Assembly: GCF_051020985.1 (NCBI RefSeq)
Contig: NC_134999.1
Span: 9,362,001-9,426,000, forward strand
Length of the DNA: 64,000 nt
Source: Nomia melanderi
Taxonomy: Eukaryota; Arthropoda; Insecta; Hymenoptera; Halictidae
Direction of reading: 5' to 3'
A model generated the notes under the pieces. The model was given only the letters and a program-made list of their open reading frames with translations, ran no database searches and was not told the DNA's origin. Positions 34,591 through 45,755 of this stretch are shown here, piece after piece. The stretch's first letter is position 1. Every line of letters starts with the position of its first letter. Both the position numbers and the translations under genes were made by a program.

Positions 34591-37120
34591 AGACATTTTC
34601 CAAAAGCCAAGACTCCAAGTTATTACTTTCATCATAACTATTCATTCTTTGTAATCCCGATGATCCCGACTTGTAGCTTACTGTTTACGAGGTCTTAGAC
34701 TGAAACCAATCCACGTATAAATTCGCCCTACCAACTAATAAAGCAATCAAATCTTCCACTATAAACCGGTAACAGAAGTTCATACTCGTCACACACACGG
34801 TGTGACAAATCTTTTTAACCAGTTACTCCATTACCTGCTGCATAATTCGTGCAGCACTCCAATACTCCAGGCACCCTGTATAATACACGAAACACTAACT
34901 CGCATTCTTCTACCTTCAACATTCGACACGTTCCCTGCTATCTATTTAGACCACCGTACGCCGAATTCCGGCTGTTATCTTCCAATTACGCTCCTCAGAG
35001 AGCGCGTTCCGGAAATGTTCCCCGCTTCCCGCTCGTGCGTCGTATTTCATCGCGCGCCGTTTTTCCTCTTATTGCCGCGCGTAGCTCCCCGCATCCCGCG
35101 TATAAATATCTAAGCCCGGAGCGACGAGCGTAAAAAGAAAATCGTGAGAGTAGGAGGAGGGAGAATCCAGGGAGAAAAGAAAACGAAGAAAATAGAGCGA
35201 AGGGGGAGGATGGAGAAGTAGAAGGAAAAAGGAGAGAAGGAAGGGGTATGAAGAGGGAGACGAGGCGACGTCGGTACCCGGCGAAAACGAACGTCCCTGA
35301 CGAAGTCGCGTTATTTTAGCTCTCCCTGGAGAGGACCTTCGAGGCATCGAAAATCTCATGGAGGCATCGTCGCGGGGAAAAGAAGGGGGGCAGGAGGAGG
35401 ACGGCGGAACGAGTGAACGGCGGAGCGCACGGGTAGGGGTCGTGGGGCGAGAGGCGGGTATGCAAGCGGCCCGATAAGCCCGAGGAATCGATATTCGAGC
35501 CAAGCGCGATCCTCGTGGCCCGTTCCCGACAGGACGCTGATAATCGGCCTGGAAATTCCGACGCGGTGCGAGCGCGCGAGGGAACGCGGCCCCGCCGCCG
35601 AGTCACGGTATATAGTGCCACTAATTATTACACCGGTGCCGCTCGTTAACGCACGCCCGTGTAAATCCGCGCCCGGGAAAAAGTTTCTCGCGGATTGAAC
35701 GTGGTACGCGGTACGCTTTCTCTCTTTCCATCTCTATCTCTATTTCTGTCTCTCTCTTTTTCTTTCTCCTTTCCTTTTAACTCCCTCCGCCCTGCCTCCA
35801 CCCATCGCACCGTCACGCTTCTCTGTTACGCGTTCAATTAATATACCGGGTGAGATTGATCGCTTAAGCTTATTGATCTCTGGTTTCGATAGGATTGTTA
35901 TAGCTTCCTCGGTGTTTTGGTTCGAGGAAACGGGTTTTTGGGAATGATTAAAATTTAGAGAATTATGGGTGGGTACATGATTGGGGGTTGGTAGTGAAAT
36001 GTGGCATGTGAACTTCGTTTTGGTTTGGGTTTGATTCTGGTGAGTTGTTTTTGATCTTGCGGTGATATGTGGCTTGTGTTTTGGAAGTTTTGATTTTTCA
36101 AAGCTGATGATCCTTTTCTTTGGGAAATACCTAGTAAATACTGATTGAATTGTGTTATGATAATTAACGATTACATCGAAATTTGATTTCGGTGAATAAT
36201 ACTATGGATAAAGAAGAAAATCTGTACTGAACTTTATATTGAAACTTTTATCAGTATCCATTTATAGTATAATCAATACATGGATATTTCGATTCTAAAA
36301 TTTTTATTCACTTTATTTAAAATGAATTTTGATAATATTTCCAATTACAATGAAAACGCGTATTTCTATTAAATGTGGAGAGTACAGCAGTTTTCAAATA
36401 TAAAATTTTATTTTTCGAAACAAAGTATATTCTGTGAAACAACATTCATATTTAAATAACCACTGAATTCTATAAAATCATCAATACAAGACACCACGCC
36501 CCATATAATAAACTTTACAGAAAACTCTGTATACGCAAACCATTCAGCCATTATCCATAACAATCTGCATGTTTCGCAACATCTATGTATCGAGAAAAAG
36601 GAAAACGATCGATCGAAGACTATGGACGTCAAAAAAGATTAACATGGAAGGGTTAACGTGTTTGAATTTTTACACCCGTCACCTTCCCGCATTACCAGTT
36701 CGTCCCGCAGCCATCGTTCATCGAAGACTCGAAACGGTCGATGATGAAGTTTCAACCGTCTGCCACGCGGTTTTTCCTTTCCTTTTCTCGTTCTCCCCGA
36801 TCCTTCGCGTTTCTCCCTCGACCCCAGACCTAACCCACCTCGTTCCCTCCTTCCTCTTCCTACTTCGCTCACCCACCCTTCTCCCCCGAGCGTCATCCGC
36901 CGCCTACTCCTCGAGGTGTGTTCCGGAACCGGTCTCGTCTCTCTTTCCATTCCGTTGGAACGCCGCCGGCTCATTAGCAGGTGATCAATTAAAAATTCGT
37001 TTGTTTTCGCGGTCTCGGGCAAGGGCACCGCCCACCCGGCCCTGGCTCGTGACGCGGGAAAGGGTCGGTCGGAACGAGCAACCTCTCTTCCTCCCTTCGC
37101 CACGCACACATACGTGTGTA
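34591..37120. other. Spacer, GC island 34931-35850, spacer, C-rich island
   Basis: AT-rich to 34930, with a perfect 7-bp dyad GTCACAC/GTGTGAC at 34788-34806. The island at 34931-35850 includes a purine-rich stretch (35110-35260) and a CT-rich stretch (35718-35790). AT-rich 35851-36650 follows, then a C/T-rich island at 36651-37120. A lone TA-flanked GCACCCTG near 34871-34878 looks like one end of a CAGGGTG-type element, but no partner is visible. Frames such as the 189 aa plus-strand one at 36569 have no domain. Confidence 0.6.
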
Positions 37121-37946
37121 CAGGGTGTTTCAGAATAAAGGACATCGAGGTAAACTAGGTATACTAAGAGGGTAATAAGAGGAAATGAGTATAAGTTCTT
37201 TATTTTCTATATAAGAAGGTATTAATCGAAACATGTATTATATATTAGGTATAATTATTATATTGTACATGTATTTTGTATATTATAAATAGTTATTGGT
37301 ATGCTATAGTATATGTATTGTATTATATATAATTAGTATATTAGTATTTGGGGTTTAAATTGAAAAACTAGTTTACGAGCAAATCGGTTCATGTACTGTA
37401 TGGTTTCGTGATTTAATGAATACAATGCCAGCTAGTGTCACCAGTTTAAACATTTGTCTTACAGGTTATTAATAATGTGTGTCAGACTATAGTACATCAT
37501 GTGCAGTTCATTTCATTGAGGAATACACTATATTTTGGACAACGGAAGGTATCTGTCATTCCATAAATGATGATACGAGGACCACTTTTAACCTAAGTGT
37601 ATTCTTCGCGTACGTCTATTTATTGACACTCTCCGATATTGTCAAGAAACGCTAGGTACGATTTAAATTCGCTGAGAAGTCGAAAAACATAAAAAAATTT
37701 ATCAAGCTCCTCTCATGAAATTAAATAACTATAATATATTACATTTTCTCACATTTCCAGTAATTAAGAAAACAATAGTGTGTACACGAATAAACTGGCC
37801 ATACCATTAAGAAGTAATTAATTTATTATTAACCATATACGATACTTAGAAAAATGTTTTAATATATATTTACACAAACTCTTTTTCTTACTTTAATGTA
37901 CTGAATACACCAGTGAAGTTACGCCCACGTATTCTGAGACACCCAG
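37121..37946. mobile_element. 826-bp non-autonomous element, TA-flanked, mariner-like ends
   Basis: The left end CAGGGTGTTTCAGAATA (37121-37137) is matched by the right end in reverse complement, CTGGGTGTCTCAGAATA (37930-37946), 15 of 17 bases. TA lies immediately outside both ends (37119-37120 and 37947-37948), as expected for Tc1/mariner-type insertion. The interior is AT-rich with no transposase frame. The composition break with the GC-rich flanks (before 37120 and after 37949) supports an insertion into an island. Confidence 0.7.
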
Positions 37947-39800
37947 TATATTTTCTACTCCTACTACTACCACCCCCGATGACGCTTGATGCGCGCCACC
38001 GAAAAGGGTGTGGGCGGGTGGTTTCACGGGGCCGGAAGGGGAGGAAATAGTTGGGGACTGGCAGTTTAGCGGCGACTGGAATACGAGAACGCGATATGGG
38101 TAATTTATATCGCGCGGGCTTTGCACGGTTTTCAAGCGATCCGGGAACGGCGGAGAGTTTTGCGGTCAGGGGACCCGGCGTGTTCCGTGTCGCGTGGGTC
38201 ACGCTATTTACCCGAAGTAAGATCTCCTTTTTTCCTGCGGACTTGTATTTTTTTTCTTTTTTCTGCTAAGGTGACGAAAGATTGATGGCGGAACTGTGAG
38301 GATAAAAAGGAGAGCGTGAATAAGGATGAATTGTTTTTTTCTCTTTGTCGAGAAAAGGGATTGGATATTTTATTGTAAAATGACGCAAGGTTTGGTTAAT
38401 TTTTGTTCGTTGTTTCTTTTGCAGTTTAGTGTAGTTTAATTAGAGTTGTTGAACATTTTTTGACAAAATTGTGTTTGAAGACCTTTGTATATGTTTGTAG
38501 AAAATTTGTTGAAGAGAATTATAGACAAAATTTGATTACGGTGGGCTTAAAAAGATATGTCAATTTGTTTCGTAAAAAATTTTATTCGTTCTTTTATTTA
38601 TTATTTATTGAAAGTTTATACCTATTTCAATTTTCAACATAATTGTTATTATTCCAAAGATCATTAAAAGGTTATTTAATTTAATAAATCATTTAAACAA
38701 AACTTTGTAACATTAGTGATCGAGAGTATTATAAATATCAAACCGGATTAATGTCGAGAGTAATTCATTAATTATGGTTAATGATTAGATATGTATAAAC
38801 GGTGGCGTTTTGGGTACTCGGCTAAGCCAGGAATATTTTTAGTAAGAACGACGCGTGTACTCGATCAATCACGACCCAGAAAAACTTCGGACGAAAATTT
38901 TAAGTCCGTCGCGGTGGTGCGTGTTACGATCACGAGGGGAATTAGCGACGTTCGTGATAAACCCGGCGAAGCGACAGATGGTGAAATTTCTAGTAGCGTG
39001 ACTCGCCGCTGAACAAGCTTAGCGAGAAAGTGAGTTTCTGACAAATGCCAATAGGCCTGGTGTCGTTACACCTATGGATCACACTAGGTTTTCTGTACCT
39101 GTGTTGAACTCCGATTGCAAAATTAATTAATTTCAATAATGAGTTGATCGCTACAATATCGTTGCCTGTAACAATCATAAAGAGAAGATGATTAGTTTCC
39201 ATTGGATTATCAATATTACCAACTTACCAATGTTTCACATTAAAGATAAAAAAAAAGTAATGAAACTTCTTACAATTCGAGCATCATAAACTAACGACCA
39301 GTTTAATAAATTGATATAAAATTAATCAAATCATTCCTAGACACTTTCTTTGCACCGTCCCTCCTAGAATCAAACAAGAATTTCACATAGCACAAAAACT
39401 ACATCTAACTTCAGCTGAACAAAACGAAGTAACAACTATTTTATTAACTTCCATTTGCAATCTCTTCCGAGTGGAAGAGAAACGAAACCTCTAAAAGCTT
39501 GCGAGTCTAGAAGGCAAGTAGGCGCAAGGATCCCAGTACGAACCAATAACCGATTCCCACTCACCAGCGCTGCGAGAAGGAGTACCCGGTGGAAAGGATT
39601 AAAACTATAAAATCCGTGGATCGGGATAAGGGTAGCAATCTAATCTAGCGATCCTCCGTCATAAACAAGCAAGCCAACCGCTATGGAAACCCCTCTCGGG
39701 CTCCGGTAATTATTCCGGATAATTCTGTTGCGCGGAGCTACGTTGTTTTCCTGTAGGAGACGGTCCCGATCCCATGGCGCTGATACGATCGATCGGGCCA

Positions 39801-39827
39801 GCGAGCGAGAGAGAGAGAAAGAGAGAG
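39801..39827. repeat. Imperfect (GA)n microsatellite
   Basis: GCGAGCGAGAGAGAGAGAAAG-type text continuing GAGAGAG, in a GC island. Confidence 0.85.
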
Positions 39828-39924
39828 TAACCGGGATACAGGGAGAGAATAAACGGCTGGGAATGCCGGCACGGGAGACCGGGGCGAAATTTTCGCGGTG
39901 AGCGCCGATGCGGCGCAGTTTTAG

Positions 39925-39981
39925 GTAATAAACTCCCGAACCGCGGCCGAAGGCGGGCACCCGTCACGCAATAAACTCCCG
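39925..39981. promoter_or_regulatory. Paired ATAAACTCCCG sites, 43 bp apart
   Basis: GTAATAAACTCCCG at 39925-39938 and GCAATAAACTCCCG at 39968-39981 differ at one base and are spaced 43 bp apart, close to four helical turns. CAATAAA/TAATAAA matches the site class bound by posterior Hox (Abd-B type) and Caudal homeodomains. The same word with small changes occurs at 32555 and 56824. Calling it regulatory is inference from motif identity and helical spacing. Confidence 0.4.
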
Positions 39982-40330
39982 CCGCTACGTCTTCGGAACA
40001 ATAGGACATTTCTGGAAGCGTTACACACGCAACGGTTGGCGTATCGCCGCGGGATGAAGGCGTTTTGGCAGAGCGATGCTTGCCCGGTCGGCCGGACGAC
40101 TCAAAGAACGCGATCAATCTCTCCCTTTTATTTCGCGAGGGACCTCAGAACGGCCGCGGCGGGCGTCGCGACGACGCGCTAGACGACCCTGTGTTTGCCA
40201 ACGCATATTTAGAGCGGTGGACGGTGCCGGAAGCGACTCGTCCCACCCGTTTTCCGGTAGATATCGACGCCGATTCGGTCGCTCAGGGGTGTCCTGCTGT
40301 GGTGTTCGTTAGTTTTGGATGATTTGCGAA

Positions 40331-41980
40331 ATGAAGGGGTGCTGGGTTGTTAGGGATGAAGGGGTTGTAATTTTCACTAGAATTTTCCTGCTATTGTCTT
40401 TGTTGTTTATTAACGTATTCTGTATTTTACGATGTATAGTCGGCGTTAGTGGCTGCTATGATTTATGTAATATTTTTTTGGGAAGAGGATATGATAAAAG
40501 TGGCTTCTGTTGTTTGTGAATTAGAATTTCGTCAGAGTTGAAAATAGTTTTGGCTTTATCACGTAAGAAGTCACAAATTTAACTGTGGTATATGAGCAGT
40601 ATTTGATTAAAAGTAGTTTTCTTTGTCTGATTCCAGTTCATAAGATTGCTACTTTCATATAAATTAAGATTATTTTTGATTCTTTCTTAGTTGTTAGTAA
40701 CATCTGATCAAAATCTGAAAGAACAGTATATATTATTTCCTGTTCGAGAATACATAACCTTTGTGTTAAATTTACATTACAACGATGAATATACAATTTC
40801 TTTCTGTCGTTTCAAATTAGGAATCAATAATTTGATAAAATTATTAAATTTCTTGGATACATATTGATTTCGAGGACACGTGACGTCGTAAAAGTGGCCA
40901 AAGATGTATTGATTATCAAGCGTAAGGTCAATGAAAGTTGCCTGTGAGTAATTTACATATTGGTTTCGCAGAAATGTAATGTAATCGGCTGCATGGGGAA
41001 CCTGAAACCATGTAAGCACGTAAAAGAAACTTTAAATAAAAGAAACAGTGATTCCTATCTCTCTTTACAATAAAAAGCATCTACGCGCCTCGATACCACA
41101 GGAAAGGTTATCCGCTGAAATGGCAACCTTGAAACCATTTTACCTTTAATGAAAAAAAATCAACAAAGTTACCCAATCATAATTATTATATTTCTGATTT
41201 TCAAGGTGTAACAATCACATAAGGAAATAATAAAACATTCTTGTTCATTGAAATAAAATATGAACAATGCGATACAGTAGAAAAAACCTACTTTGCGAAA
41301 CCATTAATAAGTGCTACAACCTTAAAAGCATTTCACTTTCAATAACAGGCAAATAATCAAACAACGATATCTTAACTAGCCTAAGCAGTACCTAAATATT
41401 CATTGTAGGTCAAAAATTGGCAACCATTTGATATGTAACGTCACAAATTAAAAATCATGTCTTATAAATATAGAAAATAAGACAACAGAAATTATATATC
41501 TTCATATTTGACTAATGCACTTATGTCCACGTTCTTTTATCGTGCACAACAATTCTCCAATAAAAGTTGTTTAGAAAGAATGGAAGTTTCCCTTTTAATC
41601 GATGCATTCGTTCCAAATTTTTGTCCGACAATGTAAGTACAATACTTAGAGACAATAGAATACAGTAACAATCCTCAAAAGACTAGATAAAAATAAAATT
41701 AATGAAGCTTTACGCTACATAAGAAAATAGCAATCTACACGATCTACTAAGATTATCCGTAAGGGGTTAGTTTTTCGTAATTTCCTCATTCAAATCATAA
41801 AACTACACGTATTAAAATTTCGTTTGACATCTTAATTCACCCATTACGCAATCTAATTATATAATAATCTTTCAGAAATTCATCCGCGTGTATTCAAAAA
41901 CTATAAAAGAAAATTCTAAAACAGTTGATGTTAACGTATCCGACAGTTCTTCTGTTAAAATGATGAATCAACAACCGCGC
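40331..41980. other. AT-rich spacer with one weak exon-like patch
   Basis: AT-rich throughout, except a slightly GC-richer patch at about 40855-40997. There the minus strand has an acceptor-like TACATGGTTTCAG followed by about 50 open codons (VPHAADYITFLRNQY...). No good donor follows, no family is recognisable, and the frame runs on into AT-rich DNA. I do not call it a gene. The rest of the interval shows nothing notable. Confidence 0.6.
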
Positions 41981-43460
41981 ATTTTAAGCAAAAATTATTT
42001 TTCAACGGTCTTACGGCCGATCGCGGCCGAATCCGTGGAGATGATCTTCCAATTCTGCCCCGTTTCCGGCGAAACGCTCGCGTTTCTCCAGGCCCGGGAC
42101 TTTTGTTTATGCGGAATAACCGTGGCAGCATAAATATTCGCGTGGGCCACGGCTCCGCCTGTTCGCTGTACAAATATGCCGAATTTCTCCGTGATTATTC
42201 GCTTCGTAGTCGGATACGAGCTTCCCCGGCGCGCGTCTCGCTCGATAATCGATATTCTGTCGCTGCTGCCACCGCCGCCGCCGTCCCGATTGCGCCACTT
42301 TCGTTCCCGTGGGCCTCACGGGAAATTTCTGGGTCAGCGAATATGGAAACCGAGCGATTAATAACTGCTCATTAGCGGTGGAGCGACGTTTTATCAAGCG
42401 CCGCCGCCCCGTGGACGCGCGTGCTTTTGCCGGATCCACAGCCGAAAAGCGGACGCGATGATTGCGCCCGTAGGAAACTGCGGGACAGAAGTTTAGGTTC
42501 GTCAACGACGCCCGGCACAATTTCACGGGATACCGTATTTAATTGGTCGGTTTGATCGTTACTTTTCTCGCGAAATTTTCGGCCGTAGGTTTTTCGTTAT
42601 GGCCCGGCGGAGAGAGTTTCCGGATCGCGGTTAACTAACTTCCGCGTGTGTTCGGGAAAATATTAGGAACCCGTGTGTTTGGAGTTTTTTGGGGGAATTA
42701 GAGCAATTATAGGCTTTTGAGGGAATAAATGCGGGAAAACGTTGTGTTGAAGAAATGTGGAGGTAGAAGGTGATAATATGATTATTTAGTTGTTTCTTTA
42801 TCATTGTTTTGTATTTTATTAGATGAATTTGTGGAATGCGATAAAGAGAGGAGTGGCTGGTGAATTGGTGGTTGTGCGAATTGTATATACGATGTTAAAC
42901 TGTTGGTTAGCCACTTAATAGGTTAGTCGATGTGTTGAAGAGTCAATCGATAAATTAACCAAGTCGTTAACCAGAGTGTGCAGTTAACCATTCGATTACA
43001 GTGAACAATGATTGATTAGTTAATGAGTCTATGAATTAATGAGGTTATTAATCGATCGATCAATAATTAAATTGCTTAAGCAATGAGTTAGTTGGTTAAC
43101 TGACTAGCTAGTACATCGGGTGAACTGTGAATCAATACAGAAATTAGGGAATGTATTAATAGAGTTACGTATTATTAATAAACTCGTCTGCCATTCTGTC
43201 CGCGTTAATCAATTAATCAGTGAATCACCTGAAACGTTCAAGTTATTATTGTGAGAAATTGACTATTTATAAAATAGACTTTGCTCGGTTCCCTTTTCCA
43301 GAAACTTGTTCATGGAAGTGTATACATGTTATGAATTAAATTATAATGAATCATTAATAATAACAATGTTATACACTATGATCGAGTAAAAAACAATCTT
43401 ACCAGTAACTTACACACTCCTACAATCTAAAATTACATACTTTTAGATTTCAACTGTCCT
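41981..43460. other. GC island then spacer with GTTAAC/ATCGAT word cluster
   Basis: GC-rich at 41981-42680. In the AT-rich spacer from about 42890 to 43250 short related words pile up: GTTAGCC, GGTTAGTCG, ATCGATAAATTAACC, CGTTAACC, AGTTAACCATTCGAT, GATTAGTTAATGAG, TTAATCGATCGATC, GGTTAACTGAC. This looks like a heavily decayed short tandem repeat or a dense homotypic cluster of HNF1/homeodomain-like sites. No gene is supported. Confidence 0.55.
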
Positions 43461-43876
43461 TTAAAGTTCATATTTTCAACCCTTAATCTAATTTCACCCC
43501 AAAACAGGCTCAAAAACATCTGAACCAAAATAACAGTGGATGGAGGGATTGAGCTTTTTATGAGCTTATAAACAGACGATAAACAGACCCAAGTCGCCTT
43601 TGTATGGGCTGATAATTATTATTATTCAATGTGGTCGAGATGAATAGAACCTTATCGATAACTTATAACTTCAGTTCTCTAAACACAAAAAATCACATGA
43701 CGAAAAATACCTTGCGATCCCCCAAATTTTACATTTCCAACCCCAGGTCAAACTCCACCCCAAAACGAAACTAAAAACCCCGGAACCATGGTGAACGGGG
43801 TCGAAGGCTCACGGGCTCCTTACGAGCTTATAAAGAGGCGATAAACATAACCAGACTCTCCTTTTATATCGGCCTG
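43461..43876. repeat. Diverged tandem duplication, unit ~150 bp, offset 262 bp
   Basis: Unit 1 (about 43461-43613) and unit 2 (about 43722-43876) share, in the same order and spacing, CAACCC, CACCCCAAAAC, a GAACC word, GAGCTTATAAA followed by CGATAAACA, and a CTTT.TAT..GGCTG block. The offset is 261-262 bp at both the CACCCC and the GAGCTTATAAA blocks. Unit 2 is markedly GC-richer. Conserved cores with diverged filler are what one expects of an old duplicated regulatory element. Confidence 0.75.
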
Positions 43877-44599
43877 CACGAGCGACAGACCAGAAGGTCG
43901 GCGGTGCGCGGGGGTGACGACGGCAACGCCGGTTCGCGGGGATGGGGTAGCCGTCGTTGGGACGACCCACGTGTGCTGGTTTCCCTCGTGCCTCGGGAAG
44001 CGGAGAACGGCCGGGTCGGCGGGGTACGGGGGCCAGAGGGTACGGGAGGGCAGAGAGAGGTTGCTGGTGGCGGGTAGGAGGCCGCGCCGGGTTATCGATT
44101 ATAATCATCGGCGTACGGACGCCGCGACGGATCTGCAATCATTAGGGACGCCTAGGCGTCGTTCCACCTTATTCCGACTGCCGGAAGCGAGCGGAGCACG
44201 ACCGTTTGCATATCTACGCGCAGCTCGAGCTACCCGCGCGCGCGCTACCGTGTGTGCGCCCACGTACGGGTTCGTTCCCTGACAGCCAGCGCGCGAAGAT
44301 ATTTCTCTCTAAATTCGTTAGAGCGGCTGTTAATCCGCCGCGGAAAATTTTAATGCGTTCCCGATAATCGATGGGAGAGGGCGGGCAGGAGGATTCGACG
44401 GCGAATCGGTTGATGAGTAATGGGGCGGCGGGACGCGCGTTGTCCCGGCGAATATTGTCGCGTTTCGAATTGATGAAACCTTTCGCGGCTGATTGGAGGA
44501 AATGAACACTCGCGCGACGGACATTTTCATCTTGTGATTTCGTTTCTGTTTTGACCTCTTAGCTGTGGCGAGTTCCTTAAGTTCTCACTATACAATGAC

Positions 44600-44624
<25 letters not shown>
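44600..44624. repeat. (GA)n microsatellite
   Basis: About twelve uninterrupted GA units, then GACAGAG. Confidence 0.95.
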
Positions 44625-44630
<6 letters not shown>

Positions 44631-44670
44631 TCGCGATGAAAATTTTTAGGGTAGTTTAAGAGAAATCAGT

Positions 44671-44691
44671 GTTGTTCGTTGTTCGTTGTTC
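44671..44691. repeat. Three tandem copies of GTTGTTC
   Basis: Three identical 7-bp units in direct succession. Confidence 0.9.
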
Positions 44692-45738
44692 ATGGATCGA
44701 AAGAAAAATGTATTTTGTTGTTTCCAATTTGTTATCTTTGAGGTTTTGTTCTTACTGTGACATGGAACATCGTTTTGCGTGTTTTTCCGAATTGTGGATA
44801 ATAAAATGTTACACCAGCTTAGTAACGAAATAATATGCCAAAGAGGGTTGATAGGGATTGAGACTAAAATTTTTGTAAAAGATGGTTTTTAGAATACGGT
44901 TTGGATTGTCAATAAATTTTTGGGGTTGCTTGAGTTGGTGCAGAATGTTGACTTATTTTTAATCTCTTCTTTGATTTTTGATAATCTTTCGGGGGTGAGG
45001 AGTGGAAGCATAAAAAAGAAAGAAAAAATATTTAATGGAATTTTGTTTGTTAATTTTTTATTGTATTTGAACTTGTAACCGAATGGACTTTGATATATAC
45101 TATTTTTGGAATATTTAAAATAGTGAACTCAATATATATTTTTGTTCCTTAACTTTTGTATTGAAGTGAATTTATGTTGAAAATCTGGTTTACTTTTTGT
45201 ATAACTATAATAACTAAAGTAACTGTTATTGTATAGCAGGTCATTCCTACTCAAAGCTGAAACAAATAGTAAGAAAAACTTAGCTTGCATTGCAAATAAA
45301 AGAATAGAATATTATACAATTTAAATACCTTGTACAATCACGTAACTGGTTGTCTCCATTAGACAAGTACGAAACTAGACTCGCCAGGATTCTAACAACA
45401 AATTAACTGAATATACAAATGTTAGAACATCATCTTTGATTTTATTCCAAGAAAAGACCAAGAAGATTAAAGTTCAGAGATAAACATAAAACAAATATAT
45501 TTTACGATTTTACTTTCTTCGGTACAATACCCGAGCGAGGCATTAAATGGTTACCAATAAAGTAAAATGTTTAATTGTTTTCGCAATCATTAGCATAGCC
45601 GAAGATTCCAAGACGGCAATCGAAAGTAACCTCTTACAATAAAATACCTAATGCTTGAATTTTAAATTTGATAATAATCGTTGAAGTGGAATTTACGATA
45701 TAGGCTTGACAATTCGAGCCGCAGATTCAATTTAGAGG

Positions 45739-45755
45739 CGGTTGCCTAGCAACCG
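45739..45755. promoter_or_regulatory. X-box-like RFX dyad
   Basis: CGGTTGCCTAGCAACCG is a perfect 7-bp dyad around CTA. Its core GTTGCC-T-AGCAAC fits the loose RFX X-box pattern (RYYRCC, 1-3 bases, RGYAAC), although classical sites have a 2-base spacer. RFX factors drive ciliary genes in sensory neurons of insects. No transcription unit is visible nearby, so the role is unproven. Confidence 0.4.

Larger units (their letters stand above)
37949..40330. other. GC-rich flank, spacers and islands
   Basis: GC-rich at 37949-38270 and 39481-40330, with a small GC patch at 38800-39010 and AT-rich DNA between. The 39.5-40.3 kb island holds a GA array (39801-39827) and two direct copies of AATAAACTCCCG (39927-39938 and 39970-39981). 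Overlapping frames on both strands (up to 135 aa) look like composition artefacts. Confidence 0.65.
43877..45738. other. CpG-dense island then AT-rich spacer
   Basis: The island continues to about 44560 and includes alternating GCGC at 44236-44246. A (GA)n array lies at 44600-44624 and three copies of GTTGTTC at 44671-44691. From 44700 to 45738 the DNA is AT-rich with no gene. Frames of 109-122 aa on opposite strands across 43809-44282 are overlapping composition artefacts. Confidence 0.65.

Noticed and set aside
36569..37138. 189-codon plus-strand frame
   Set aside because: Runs from an AT-rich spacer into the start of a mobile element; no domain.
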